This document shows positions 31,568 to 40,791 of a stretch of DNA of 64,000 nucleotides, piece by piece. The position numbers and the translations under genes were made by a program. The DNA is from Actinomycetes bacterium (GTDB taxonomy: Bacteria > Actinomycetota > Acidimicrobiia > Acidimicrobiales > RAAP-2), in NCBI GenBank assembly GCA_021806045.1, contig JAJZDI010000006.1:70964-134963 (forward strand), written 5' to 3'. Positions within the stretch are counted from its first letter, which is position 1. Each line of letters begins with the position of its first letter. Under the pieces are notes generated by a model. It was not told where the DNA came from. It saw only the letters and a list, made by a program, of their open reading frames with translations, and searched no databases.

Positions 31568-33441
31568 GCTCCCAGGCGCTGGTACGACGCAGGTCGCGCG
31601 CCGTCCGTGCCCTGGTGGCGACGATCTTCGGGCTCTTCACGCTGCGACTGGTGTGGGTGCAGGTGTTGGGCCACGCAGGCTATGCGGCGGCGGCCCGCTC
31701 GGAACTGACCAGAACGGTCACGGTGCCGGCCGTGCGCGGCGGCATCTACGACCGGAACGGCTCGATCCTCGCCGTGTCGGTGATCCGAAAGACGGTGGTG
31801 GCCGACCCGTACCTCATCACGAAACCGGCGGTCGTCGCCGCCGAGCTGGCGCCGATCCTCGGGACGTCGGCGGCCGCACTGCGGAGTGAGCTGACACTGC
31901 CCAGCGGCTTCGTCTACCTGGCACACCGGGTCTCCGACCAGGTGGCGGCCAAGGTGGCCGCGCTCAACATCAACGGCATCAACCTGATCGATGAGGCGCA
32001 ACGGGTGTCGCCGGACGGCCAGCTCGCCGAGCCGGTCATCGGCGTGGTCGGTGCGGCCGGCACCGGACTGTCGGGGCTCGAGTACCAGTACCAGGACCTC
32101 CTGGCCGGCAAGGCCGGGACGGAGACGTACCTGGCGGCGCCGGACGGCGTCGTCCTCTCCGCCGTGCATGGCGGTGGGGGAGCGCCGGTCCCCGGCACCG
32201 GTCTGGAGCTGACCATCGACCAGTCGCTCCAGTACGTCGCCGAGCGGGCGCTCGGGGCGGAGATCGTGGCTGCCCACGCCAGCGGGGGCACGGCCATCGT
32301 CGAGGACGTGCACACCGGGCAGATCCTGGCCATGGCCAACCTCGTCGCCACGCCGACCGGAGCCGCCGCCAAGGCCTCACAGGGGAGCGGCGTCACGACA
32401 CCGAGCACCCAGAGCACGGCGAACGTTCCGACGGCACAACAGCCGGCGGCCGTGGCCCCGACCGCACCGTTCCTGCCGGCAGGGGTGCAGGAGGCTCCGT
32501 CCAACACTGCCGTCACCCAGGTCTATGAACCGGGGTCGGTCTTCAAGCTGGTGACGTTCTCGGCGTCGCTGACCGACGGCATCATCACGCCCCAACAGGA
32601 CATCTCGGTCCCTCCCTCCCTCCCCATGGGCAAGTACACCTTCCATGACGCAGAGGTCCACGGGCAGGAGACCCTGACGGCCACCCAGGTACTGGCCCAG
32701 TCGTCGAACATCGGAACGATCGAGATCACCCAGAAGCTGGGCGCGCAACGGCTCTTCGACCAGATCCATCACCTGGGGTTCGGGAGCCCGACCGGACTGC
32801 AGTTCCCGGGTGAGTCGCAGGGACTGATCCCGCCGCTCAGTACGTGGACGCTTACGTCGATCGGCTCCACGCCGATCGGTCAGGCTGACGCGGTGACGGC
32901 CCAGCAACTCCTCGATGCGTACAACTCGGTGGCCAACGGCGGGATCTTCGTGCAGCCCAGCCTGGTGCGGGCCACCGTCTCGGACACGGGCGCAGTGAAG
33001 AGGGTTCCGCCCGCCCCGTCCCACCGGGTCATCAGCAGCCGGGTGGACGCCGAGCTCATCCCGATGTTCGAGCAGGTGGTGAAGACGGGTACCGGAGTCG
33101 AGGCCGCGGTCGACGGTTATACGGTGGCCGGAAAGACGGGTACGGCCCAGATCCCCGACCCGACCCACCTCGGCTACATCCCGGGTGCCTTCTACGGCAC
33201 CTTCGCAGGCTTCGCCCCGGCCGAGAATCCCGTGCTCTCGGCGGTCGTCATCCTTCAGCATCCGACGCCGATCTATGGGGGGGCTGTTGCGGCTCCGGTG
33301 TTCTCGGAGATCATGCAGTACGCCCTGCACCACTACGGAGTACCAACAACGACAGCGGCGACGGCCCAGATCGCTCCAGCGGCCATCGGCGGTGCAGGTA
33401 GCATCAAAGTCACCCCCGGAGTCACCACGGAAGGTCCGTGA
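31564..33441 (+). CDS. ftsI: Septal peptidoglycan transpeptidase (PBP2/FtsI)
   Basis: Class B penicillin-binding protein that cross-links septal peptidoglycan, partner of FtsW. 625 aa. An N-terminal membrane helix (about 15-35) precedes the dimerisation domain (AVRGGIYDRNGSILA). Catalytic motifs are Ser325-x2-Lys328 (SVFK), Ser380-Ser-Asn382 and Lys524-Thr-Gly. A low-complexity insert rich in Ala, Thr, Gln and Pro (about 262-318) sits just before the active-site serine, where most relatives have a short loop. The C-terminus has an extra Thr/Ala tail. GTG start overlaps ftsL. Confidence 0.93.
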   Translation: MSSQALVRRRSRAVRALVATIFGLFTLRLVWVQVLGHAGYAAAARSELTRTVTVPAVRGGIYDRNGSILAVSVIRKTVVADPYLITKPAVVAAELAPILGTSAAALRSELTLPSGFVYLAHRVSDQVAAKVAALNINGINLIDEAQRVSPDGQLAEPVIGVVGAAGTGLSGLEYQYQDLLAGKAGTETYLAAPDGVVLSAVHGGGGAPVPGTGLELTIDQSLQYVAERALGAEIVAAHASGGTAIVEDVHTGQILAMANLVATPTGAAAKASQGSGVTTPSTQSTANVPTAQQPAAVAPTAPFLPAGVQEAPSNTAVTQVYEPGSVFKLVTFSASLTDGIITPQQDISVPPSLPMGKYTFHDAEVHGQETLTATQVLAQSSNIGTIEITQKLGAQRLFDQIHHLGFGSPTGLQFPGESQGLIPPLSTWTLTSIGSTPIGQADAVTAQQLLDAYNSVANGGIFVQPSLVRATVSDTGAVKRVPPAPSHRVISSRVDAELIPMFEQVVKTGTGVEAAVDGYTVAGKTGTAQIPDPTHLGYIPGAFYGTFAGFAPAENPVLSAVVILQHPTPIYGGAVAAPVFSEIMQYALHHYGVPTTTAATAQIAPAAIGGAGSIKVTPGVTTEGP

Positions 33442-33465
33442 GACGCTCCGGCGGATCCCAGACCT

Positions 33466-34905
33466 GTGCTCCTCGCCCGCGCCATCGAACAGATCGAAAT
33501 CGCCGAGCGGGTGGGGCCCGTCGCCGACGCCGCAGTCACGTCGGTCGCCTGCGATTCGCGGGAGGTCAGGCCGGGTGCGTTGTTCTGCTGCATCCGTGGC
33601 GATGTGGAGGACGGGCACCGGTTCGCGCCCTCAGCGGTCGATTCCGGGGCGACGGCATTGCTGTGCGAACGCCCACTGCCGCTTCCCGTCCCCCAGGTGG
33701 TCGTGCCCTCCGGCCAGGTGCGCTCGGCCATGGCGGTGGTGGCAGCGGAGGTCTATGGGCATCCGGCGGAGCAGTTGACCATGGTCGGTGTGACGGGCAC
33801 GAACGGGAAGACGACCGTCACGCATCTGGTCCGCTCCATCCTCGAGGCAGCCGGGATCACAGCGCGGGCCATGGGGACGTTGGACGGCCCGCGCACCACC
33901 CCCGAGTCGCCGGTGATCCACGAGCACCTGGCCACGTGGGCGACCGAGGGGGTCCGGGCGGCGGTCCTCGAGGTCTCGTCGCACGCCCTGGTCCAGCACC
34001 GGGTGGACGCCATCATGTTCGACGCGGTGGCGTTCACCAATCTGAGCCACGACCACCTCGACTACCACGGCGACATGGCGTCGTACTTCGAGGCGAAAGC
34101 GATGCTCTTCACGCCGGAGCGGGCCCGGTCGGCCGTGGTCGACGTGGATGACCGGTGGGGTGCTGCCCTGGCCGACCGGATCGAGGGGGCGGGAACGATC
34201 CCGGTCGTGCGGGTCCGGAGCGACGACGCATCCGACGTCCACGTGGGCATGGGGTCGACGACCTACCGGTGGCACGGCCGGGATGTGACGCTTCGCACGA
34301 CCGGTGCCTTCGGCGTGGCGAACGCGCTGGTCGCTTCGGCCGTGGCCACCACCATCGGCGCGGGACCGGACGCCGTCGTCGCCGGGCTCGCGGCCGCCGA
34401 TCCCGTCCCCGGGCGCATGGAGGTGGTGTCGGACGGCGAACGGCAGGTGATCGTGGACTTCGCTCACACGCCCGCCGCCCTCGAGGTCGTGTTGGCCTCG
34501 GCGCGCCAACTGGCCGGCACCTCCCGTGTGTGGTGCGTGTTCGGCTGCGGTGGCGACCGTGACCGGGCCAAGCGACGGCCCATGGGCCTGGCTGCGGCAC
34601 GTCACGCGGACGTCGCCATCGTCACCTCCGACAATCCCCGTTCGGAGGACCCGGACGCCATCATCGCCGAAATCGTCGCCGGTGCTGCGGGAGGAGGTGC
34701 CCGGGTGGTTGTGGAGCCCGACCGGGCCGCGGCCATCGCACTCGCCGTGTCCGGGGCCGAGCCGGGTGACGTGGTGATCGTCGCTGGCAAGGGGCACGAG
34801 ACCTCCCAGGTGGTTGGCGAGCGCCGCATAGACTTCGACGACCGGGAGGTGGCGCGGGCCGCTCTGGCCGCTGCCGCCTCGTCGACGGGTGGTAGGGCCG
34901 GATGA
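33466..34905 (+). CDS. murE: UDP-MurNAc-tripeptide synthetase (meso-DAP adding)
   Basis: ATP-dependent ligase that adds the third stem residue. 479 aa. The P-loop GTNGKT starts at 111, with the lysine at 115; FTNLSHDHLDYHG and DFAHTPAALE follow. Asp389-Asn-Pro-Arg392 is the motif that selects meso-DAP over lysine, which links it to the dap genes upstream. GTG 33466 gives a normal N-terminus. murF, which usually follows, is absent; mraY overlaps its stop as ATGA. Confidence 0.94.
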   Translation: MLLARAIEQIEIAERVGPVADAAVTSVACDSREVRPGALFCCIRGDVEDGHRFAPSAVDSGATALLCERPLPLPVPQVVVPSGQVRSAMAVVAAEVYGHPAEQLTMVGVTGTNGKTTVTHLVRSILEAAGITARAMGTLDGPRTTPESPVIHEHLATWATEGVRAAVLEVSSHALVQHRVDAIMFDAVAFTNLSHDHLDYHGDMASYFEAKAMLFTPERARSAVVDVDDRWGAALADRIEGAGTIPVVRVRSDDASDVHVGMGSTTYRWHGRDVTLRTTGAFGVANALVASAVATTIGAGPDAVVAGLAAADPVPGRMEVVSDGERQVIVDFAHTPAALEVVLASARQLAGTSRVWCVFGCGGDRDRAKRRPMGLAAARHADVAIVTSDNPRSEDPDAIIAEIVAGAAGGGARVVVEPDRAAAIALAVSGAEPGDVVIVAGKGHETSQVVGERRIDFDDREVARAALAAAASSTGGRAG

Positions 34906-35936
34906 TCCCGCTCATGACGTCAGGTGGCATCGCCCTCATCGTCGGTGCGTTCTTCACGCCGGTCCTGATGCGGTGGGTCTCGAAGCGGGGTATCGGCCAG
35001 CAGATCCGGGAGGACGGGCCCCGGGTCCACATAGCGAAGGCGGGTACCCCCACCATGGGGGGCATCGCCATCGTCGGCGCCATGGCGGTGGGCTTCATCG
35101 TGGCGCATGGGATCCCGTCCACGGGCTTCACCCGATCCGGCGTGCTCCTGCTTCTGGCGGTCATCGGCGCGGCCGCCATCGGGTTCACCGACGACTGGAT
35201 CAAGGTGCGCCATCGGCGGAGCCTGGGGCTGAACAAGCGTGCCAAGTTCGGCGGTCAGATCGGCCTCGGGGTCATCTTCTCGGTGCTGGCGATGGAGTGG
35301 GCGCACACATCCACGATGCTGTCGTTCACCAGGATCGACTCCTTCGGCGTCAACCTGGGCCCCGTGGTGTGGGTCGTGTGGGCGACGTTCATCATCGCTG
35401 CCACGTCGAACGCGGTGAACCTCACTGACGGGCTGGACGGTCTGGCGGCAGGGTCGGCCACCTTCTGCTTCGTCTGCCTGGCCGTCATCGGGTACTGGCA
35501 GTTCCGTCACCCGGGCATCTACCACGTCCACGACGCGCTCGACATGGCGCTGGGCGCGGTGGCGCTTGCCGGCGCCTGTCTCGGGTTCCTGTGGTGGAAC
35601 GCCGCGCCGGCGAAGATCTTCATGGGGGACACCGGGTCGCTGGCCATCGGCTCGGGCCTCGCCGCCCTCTGCCTGCTGATGGACCTGCAGCTCCTCCTGG
35701 TGGTGATCGGTGGCCTGTTCGTCATCGAGACGGTGTCGGTGGCCATGCAGGTCGTCAGTTTCCGGATGTTCCACCGCCGGATCTTCCGGATGGCGCCCGT
35801 CCACCATCACTTCGAGCTGTTGGGGTGGCCCGAGACCACGGTCATCGTCCGGTTCTGGATCCTGGCGGGGCTGTTCGCCGCGCTGGGCCTGGGGATCTTC
35901 TACGGGGACTACCTGTCGGTGGCGAAGGTTCCATGA
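34902..35936 (+). CDS. mraY: Phospho-MurNAc-pentapeptide transferase
   Basis: Integral membrane enzyme that makes lipid I from UDP-MurNAc-pentapeptide and undecaprenyl phosphate. 344 aa with about ten membrane helices. Signature segments are GTPTMGG, the Asp pair in GFTDDWIK, NAVNLTDGLDGLA, FMGDTGSLA and the VHHHFELLG loop. ATG 34902 overlaps murE's stop by 4 nt. Its stop overlaps a tiny ORF that leads into ftsW. Confidence 0.95.
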   Translation: MIPLMTSGGIALIVGAFFTPVLMRWVSKRGIGQQIREDGPRVHIAKAGTPTMGGIAIVGAMAVGFIVAHGIPSTGFTRSGVLLLLAVIGAAAIGFTDDWIKVRHRRSLGLNKRAKFGGQIGLGVIFSVLAMEWAHTSTMLSFTRIDSFGVNLGPVVWVVWATFIIAATSNAVNLTDGLDGLAAGSATFCFVCLAVIGYWQFRHPGIYHVHDALDMALGAVALAGACLGFLWWNAAPAKIFMGDTGSLAIGSGLAALCLLMDLQLLLVVIGGLFVIETVSVAMQVVSFRMFHRRIFRMAPVHHHFELLGWPETTVIVRFWILAGLFAALGLGIFYGDYLSVAKVP

Positions 35937-36013
35937 TCGTCGTCGCCCACGTCGCCCCGCCGGCGGTGCCAGCGTCCACCACGTCGAGCGCCGGCTGGAG
36001 GAAGCTGTGGTGA
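35933..36013 (+). CDS. 26-codon ORF bridging mraY and ftsW
   Basis: ATG 35933 overlaps the mraY stop (ATGA), and its TGA (36011-36013) overlaps the ftsW ATG (TGATG). The product is 26 aa, rich in Val, Ala, Pro and Ser, with no family match that I recognise. It lies exactly where murD is usually found. It may be a coupling ORF that carries ribosomes from mraY to ftsW, a deletion scar, or chance. Confidence 0.35.
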   Translation: MIVVAHVAPPAVPASTTSSAGWRKLW

Positions 36014-37242
36014 TGGGCACCGCCGCCTCGCGCCGTTCCCCGGCACTGCCGGGTGCTCGGCCGCGCCGGGCGCCGTCGCCGGGCCCGTCACGGCCGCAGG
36101 GGCTGGCGGGGCGCCTCGGAGCCGTCGAACCGTCGATCGCGGTTCGCTGGCTGGTGGTCGCCCTCTGCGTCGCCGGGGTGGTCATGGTCGGCTCCGCTTC
36201 CCCGGTCATCTCCACCGGCATCTACGGCTCGGCGTGGTACATCTTCGAGCGCGAGCTCCTGTGGATGCTGCTCGGCGGAGCTGCGTTCCTGATCTGTTCC
36301 CGGATCGACCTCCGTCACTGGAGGGCGTTCAGGATGTGGATCCTGGTCGGGACGATGGGGCTGCTCGTGGTGGTCCTCATGCCCCACGTGGGCGTGACGG
36401 CCGGCGGGTCGAGCCGCTGGTTCGGCTTCGGCATGTTCCGTATCCAACCCTCCGAGGTGATGAAGCTCGCGCTCATCCTCTTCTGCGCCGACCTGATTGC
36501 CCGGCGTGAGGATCGGGTCCACGAGGCGAACCGCGTCCTGTTCCCTGTCCTGATCCTCCTCGGGGCGTCGTCGCTGCTGATCCTGGCCCAACCGGACATG
36601 GGGACGGCGCTCGTCCTGGCCTGCATCACGTTCGGGATGCTCTTCATGGGTGGCGTCCCCAACCGGATGCTGGTGAAGACGTTCATCCTGTTCGTCGCGG
36701 CGGCACTGGTGGTGGGCATGTCCCAGAGCTACCGCCGTGACCGGTTGCTGTCCTTCATCAACCCGGGTGCCCACCGGTCCGGCACCGGCTACCAGGTGTG
36801 GCAGTCCCTGGTCGGCCTGGGCTCCGGCCACCTGATCGGGCTGGGCCTGGGTGGGGGCCGCCAGAAGTGGGGCATCCTCCCCAACGCCCACACCGACTTC
36901 ATCTTCTCGGTCATCGGCGAGGAACTGGGCCTGGTCGGAGCGGTCGTCGTCCTGGCGCTGTTCGCCGCGCTCGCCTGGTACGGGATGCGGATCGCCACAG
37001 ACCAGAAGGACCGGTTCGCCGGGCTCGTCGCCGTGGGCATCGTGACGTGGATCGTGGCCCAGGCCGTGATCAACATCGGAGCCGTTATCGGCGTTCTTCC
37101 CGTCACCGGCATCCCCCTCCCGTTCGTTTCCTTCGGTGGATCGTCCCTGGTCATCAACCTGGCCGCCATGGGCATCCTCGTCAACGTGGCGAACCGTCGT
37201 CGCCGGCTCCGGGCGGTGCCCGGGGGGCGCCGGGCCGCGTGA
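36013..37242 (+). CDS. ftsW: Septal peptidoglycan polymerase FtsW (SEDS)
   Basis: Polytopic glycosyltransferase that polymerises lipid II at the septum with FtsI. 409 aa. A basic Pro-rich N-terminal tail of about 45 residues precedes ten membrane helices. Family segments are GGSSRWFGFGMFRIQPSE, LAQPDMGTALV, the catalytic-region HTDFIFSVIGEELG, and GIPLPFVSFGGSSL near the end. GTGs just upstream in frame could add two residues. murG overlaps the stop as GTGA. Confidence 0.94.
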   Translation: MGTAASRRSPALPGARPRRAPSPGPSRPQGLAGRLGAVEPSIAVRWLVVALCVAGVVMVGSASPVISTGIYGSAWYIFERELLWMLLGGAAFLICSRIDLRHWRAFRMWILVGTMGLLVVVLMPHVGVTAGGSSRWFGFGMFRIQPSEVMKLALILFCADLIARREDRVHEANRVLFPVLILLGASSLLILAQPDMGTALVLACITFGMLFMGGVPNRMLVKTFILFVAAALVVGMSQSYRRDRLLSFINPGAHRSGTGYQVWQSLVGLGSGHLIGLGLGGGRQKWGILPNAHTDFIFSVIGEELGLVGAVVVLALFAALAWYGMRIATDQKDRFAGLVAVGIVTWIVAQAVINIGAVIGVLPVTGIPLPFVSFGGSSLVINLAAMGILVNVANRRRRLRAVPGGRRAA

Positions 37243-38378
37243 CCACACGCCGTTTCGCCGTCGTGGCGGGAGGCGGTACCGCCGGCCACCTGCAGCCGGC
37301 ACTCGCCGTTGCCGACGCGCTGGTCGCCCGTGGCCACGCTCCCGGATCGATCGAGTTCGTCGGGTCACGTCGCGGCCAGGATCGTGCCGTGCTCGAGCGG
37401 CGCTCCTACCCGTTCACCCTCCTGCCCGGCCGAGGCGTCCAGCGGAGCCTCGCCCCCTCCGCGGTTGCCCGCAACGTGGGGGCGCTGGCCGGGATCGGCT
37501 GGGCGACGCTGCGTGCCATCGCCATCGTGGCCCGCCGCCACCCGTCCGTGGTCGTCTCCGTCGGCGGCTACGCGGCGGTTCCGGCGTCCGTGGCGGCCGT
37601 CTTCCTGCGCGTGCCCCTCGTGCTGATCAACGTCGACGCGGTGCCAGGGGCGGCGAACCGCCTGCTCGGGCGCTTCGCCCGTGCCGCCGCGGTCGGATGG
37701 GAGGGTACCCCGCTGCCGCGGGGCGTCGTTACCGGGACGCCCGTGCGCGACGCCATCCTCGCTGTGGACCGGGAACCCGCCAGCCGCCTCGCCGCCCGCC
37801 AGGCGCTCGGTCTTCCCGAGGTCGGCACCGTCGTGGCCGCCTTCGGTGGGTCGCTCGGCGCCCGCTCGATCAACGCGGCAGTGCGCGACCTGGCCGAGTC
37901 GTGGGCGGGCCGCTCCGGTGCGTGCATTTACCATGTCGTGGGCCGGCGGGACTTCGCCGCCTCGCCGCCCCGTCCCCGATCGGGCTACGTCCCCGTCGAG
38001 TACGAGGACCGCATGGAGCTGGTCTACGCCGCTGCCGATGTCGTCGTGTGCCGGGCGGGCGCCATGACTGTCGCCGAGCTGGCCGTCGCCGGCGTCCCGG
38101 CCATACTCGTCCCGTTGCCGGGCGCACCGGGTGACCACCAGACGGCCAATGCCCGGGTGCTCGAACGTGCGGGAGCCGCCGTTGTCATCTCCGACAGCTC
38201 GTGCAACGGAGCCGAGCTCGACCGCGTCATCGGCGACCTGGTGGGTACGCCCGGCCGGCTCGACGCGATGGCGGCGGCGGCGCGTGCCATCGGTCGCCCC
38301 GACGCAGCCGACGCGGGGGCGCAGGTCGTCGAGCGGTCGGCCCGGACCGGACGGACCCGGGGAGCGGTGGCGGCATGA
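37239..38378 (+). CDS. murG: Lipid II synthase (GlcNAc transferase)
   Basis: Peripheral membrane GT28 enzyme that adds GlcNAc to lipid I. 379 aa. N-terminal GGGTAGHLQPALAVA loop, VVSVGGYAAVPA, then the donor domain with FGGSLGARSINAA and CRAGAMTVAELAVAGVPAILVPLP. Many relatives have QxxxA after the DHQ; here DHQTANA is present. GTG overlaps ftsW and the end overlaps murC (ATGATG). Confidence 0.95.
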   Translation: MTTRRFAVVAGGGTAGHLQPALAVADALVARGHAPGSIEFVGSRRGQDRAVLERRSYPFTLLPGRGVQRSLAPSAVARNVGALAGIGWATLRAIAIVARRHPSVVVSVGGYAAVPASVAAVFLRVPLVLINVDAVPGAANRLLGRFARAAAVGWEGTPLPRGVVTGTPVRDAILAVDREPASRLAARQALGLPEVGTVVAAFGGSLGARSINAAVRDLAESWAGRSGACIYHVVGRRDFAASPPRPRSGYVPVEYEDRMELVYAAADVVVCRAGAMTVAELAVAGVPAILVPLPGAPGDHQTANARVLERAGAAVVISDSSCNGAELDRVIGDLVGTPGRLDAMAAAARAIGRPDAADAGAQVVERSARTGRTRGAVAA

Positions 38379-39757
38379 TGGAACAACAGGTCGACCTGTC
38401 GCGTCCCTCCTCGATCCACGTGGTCGGCGCCGGTGGTGCCGGCATGAGCGCCATCGCCACCGTTCTCACGGCCATGGGCCACTCGGTCACCGGGAGCGAC
38501 CTGCGGCGTTCGGCGGTGGCCGAGCGCCTGACGGCCGGCGGCGTCCCGGTCGCCATCGGGCACGCGGCGGGCAATGTCGGTGATGTCGACGTCGTGACCG
38601 TGTCGAGTGCCGTCTCGGAGACCAATCCCGAGGTGGAGGAGGCCCGCCGACGGGGGATCCCCGTGCTCACCCGGGCGGAGATCCTGGCTGCCATCGCCGG
38701 GCGTCGCCGGTGCATCGCCGTCGCCGGAACCCACGGCAAGACGACCACGTCGTCGATGCTGGCCCTCATCCTGGTGGAGGCGGGCCTGGACCCGTCGTTC
38801 CTCATCGGGGGGGACGTCAACGAGATCGGGACCAATGCCGTGTGGGGCGACGGGTCGTGGCTGGTGGTCGAGGCGGACGAGAGCGACGGGACCTTCCTCA
38901 CCCTCCCGACCGAGATCGCGGTGGTGACGAACGTCGAGCCCGACCACCTGGACCACTTCGGATCGTTCGACGAACTGCGCCGGGCGTTCACCACGTTCAT
39001 GGACAGGGCCCGATTCCGCCGCGTCGCCGGGGGCGACGATCCCGTAGCGGCAGAATTGGCAGCGGCCACCAGCGCCGAGACGGTGGGTATGGGTCCCGGA
39101 TGCACCTTCCGGATCACCGAGCTGTCCGCCGGACGGAGCTCCGTCTCGTTCCGGTTGACGGGGCCCGGGGGGCACCCGGACGGCCGAATCGAGCTGCCCA
39201 TCCCCGGCGTCCACAACGCGGCGAACGCGGCGGTGGCCACCGTGGCGGCCATGGCTGCCGGCGCACCCTTCGACGCCGCCGTCAACGCGCTGGGCCGGTT
39301 CGCCGGGGTCGCCCGGCGGTTCGAATTCCGGGGCGAGGCGAACGGCGTCACGTTCGTGGACGACTACGCCCACCTGCCCACCGAGGTCCGGGCGACGCTC
39401 GCCGCGGCGCGGACCGGCGGCTGGCAGCGGATCGTGGCCGTGTTCCAGCCCCACCGTTACTCCCGGGTGGCGGCGCTGTGGGAGGAGTTCGGCTCCGCCT
39501 TCGACGACGCCGACGTCATCGTCGTCACGGACATCTACGGAGCGGGCGAAGCGCCGATCCCCGGCGTGTCGGGACGGCTGGTGGCCGATGCCATCCGCCA
39601 GGCCCGCCCGGACGCGCCCGTCCACTATGCGGAGCGGCGCTCGGACGCGCGCCAGGAGGTGGCGTCGCTGCTGGCGCCCGGCGATCTGTGCGTGACCCTG
39701 GGCGCGGGAGACCTCACGTCGCTTCCCGACGAGCTGCGAGCCGAGCCGGACTGGTGA
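38375..39757 (+). CDS. murC: UDP-N-acetylmuramate-L-alanine ligase
   Basis: Adds the first stem residue, L-Ala. 460 aa. N-terminal HVVGAGGAGMSAIA, P-loop GTHGKTT (118-124), EADESDGTFL, NVEPDHLDHFGSF and the DDYAHLPTEV catalytic segment. Two ATGs in a row (38375, 38378) are possible starts; the first overlaps murG. The stop overlaps murB as GTGA. Confidence 0.95.
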   Translation: MMEQQVDLSRPSSIHVVGAGGAGMSAIATVLTAMGHSVTGSDLRRSAVAERLTAGGVPVAIGHAAGNVGDVDVVTVSSAVSETNPEVEEARRRGIPVLTRAEILAAIAGRRRCIAVAGTHGKTTTSSMLALILVEAGLDPSFLIGGDVNEIGTNAVWGDGSWLVVEADESDGTFLTLPTEIAVVTNVEPDHLDHFGSFDELRRAFTTFMDRARFRRVAGGDDPVAAELAAATSAETVGMGPGCTFRITELSAGRSSVSFRLTGPGGHPDGRIELPIPGVHNAANAAVATVAAMAAGAPFDAAVNALGRFAGVARRFEFRGEANGVTFVDDYAHLPTEVRATLAAARTGGWQRIVAVFQPHRYSRVAALWEEFGSAFDDADVIVVTDIYGAGEAPIPGVSGRLVADAIRQARPDAPVHYAERRSDARQEVASLLAPGDLCVTLGAGDLTSLPDELRAEPDW

Positions 39758-40791
39758 TCGGGGCACTGGTCGAGGCGTTGCGGGCCGCGCCCGGATGCGT
39801 CGTCCGGGAACGGGCACCGCTCGGCGCCCTGACCACGTACCGCGTGGGCGGCGGCGCAGCCATCATGGTGCAGGTGGCCGACGAGGCGACGCTCGTGTCG
39901 GTCGCCCGCGTCCTCGCGTCGGCGCGGTCGACGGGTGCTGCCACGCCCGACGTCCTGGTGCTCGGTCGGGGCTCGAACCTGCTGGTAAGCGATGCCGGGT
40001 TCGACGGGATGGTCGTGGTCCCAGGAGACGGGTTCACCCGGATCGCCATCGACGGGACCCGGGTCGACGCCGGCTGTGCGGTGAGCCTTCCCGTGCTGGC
40101 CCGGCGTACGGTGGCCGCCGGCCTGAGCGGGCTCGAATGGGCGGTGGGCGTACCCGGCTCGGTGGGTGGAGCCGTGCGGATGAACGCCGGGGGCCACGGT
40201 TCGGACACGGCAGCGACACTGGAATCGTTCCGGGGTGTCGACCTGGCCAGCGGCACCGTCTTCGAGCGGCCAGGCTCCGCGTTGGGCGCCGCATACCGGC
40301 GCACCGCGCTCGGGCCCCTTGAGGTGGTGACCGGTGCCGTCCACCGACTCGTGCCGGGCGACCCTGACGAGGGAGCGGCCCGGATCGCCGACATCGTCCG
40401 GTGGCGCCGGCAGCACCAACCGGGAGGGAGCAACGCGGGCTCGGTTTTCGCCAACCCGCCCGGCGACTCCGCCGGCCGGCTCATCGATGCGTGCGGCCTG
40501 AAGGGCTACCGGTCGGGCACGGCGGCGGTGTCGACCAAGCACGCCAATTTCATCGTCGCCGACGACGGGGGCACTGCGGCCGACGTCCTCGACGTCCTCC
40601 TGCACGTGCGGCGGACGGTGGAGCAGCGTACGGGGGTGCGGCTGGAGGCCGAAGTGCGCCTGGTGGGCTTCGGCGACCTACGGGAGCCCGGGCACGACCC
40701 GGTCCGGGCTCGCCCGGCCGTTGTTCGACCGCCCCGGGTGGAGGCGCAGGCGGAGGCCCCCGGCGACGGGGGAGCGGGGGCCCTGTCATGA
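39754..40791 (+). CDS. murB: UDP-N-acetylenolpyruvoylglucosamine reductase
   Basis: FAD enzyme that makes UDP-MurNAc. 345 aa. FAD-binding segment LTTYRVGGGAA, LGRGSNLLVSD, GVPGSVGGAVRMNAG, and the type I style SNAGSVFANPPGDSAGRLID with the catalytic Ser in AGSVF. The last 40 residues are Pro/Ala/Glu-rich and nonconserved. GTG overlaps murC; ftsQ overlaps its stop as ATGA. Confidence 0.95.
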   Translation: MIGALVEALRAAPGCVVRERAPLGALTTYRVGGGAAIMVQVADEATLVSVARVLASARSTGAATPDVLVLGRGSNLLVSDAGFDGMVVVPGDGFTRIAIDGTRVDAGCAVSLPVLARRTVAAGLSGLEWAVGVPGSVGGAVRMNAGGHGSDTAATLESFRGVDLASGTVFERPGSALGAAYRRTALGPLEVVTGAVHRLVPGDPDEGAARIADIVRWRRQHQPGGSNAGSVFANPPGDSAGRLIDACGLKGYRSGTAAVSTKHANFIVADDGGTAADVLDVLLHVRRTVEQRTGVRLEAEVRLVGFGDLREPGHDPVRARPAVVRPPRVEAQAEAPGDGGAGALS

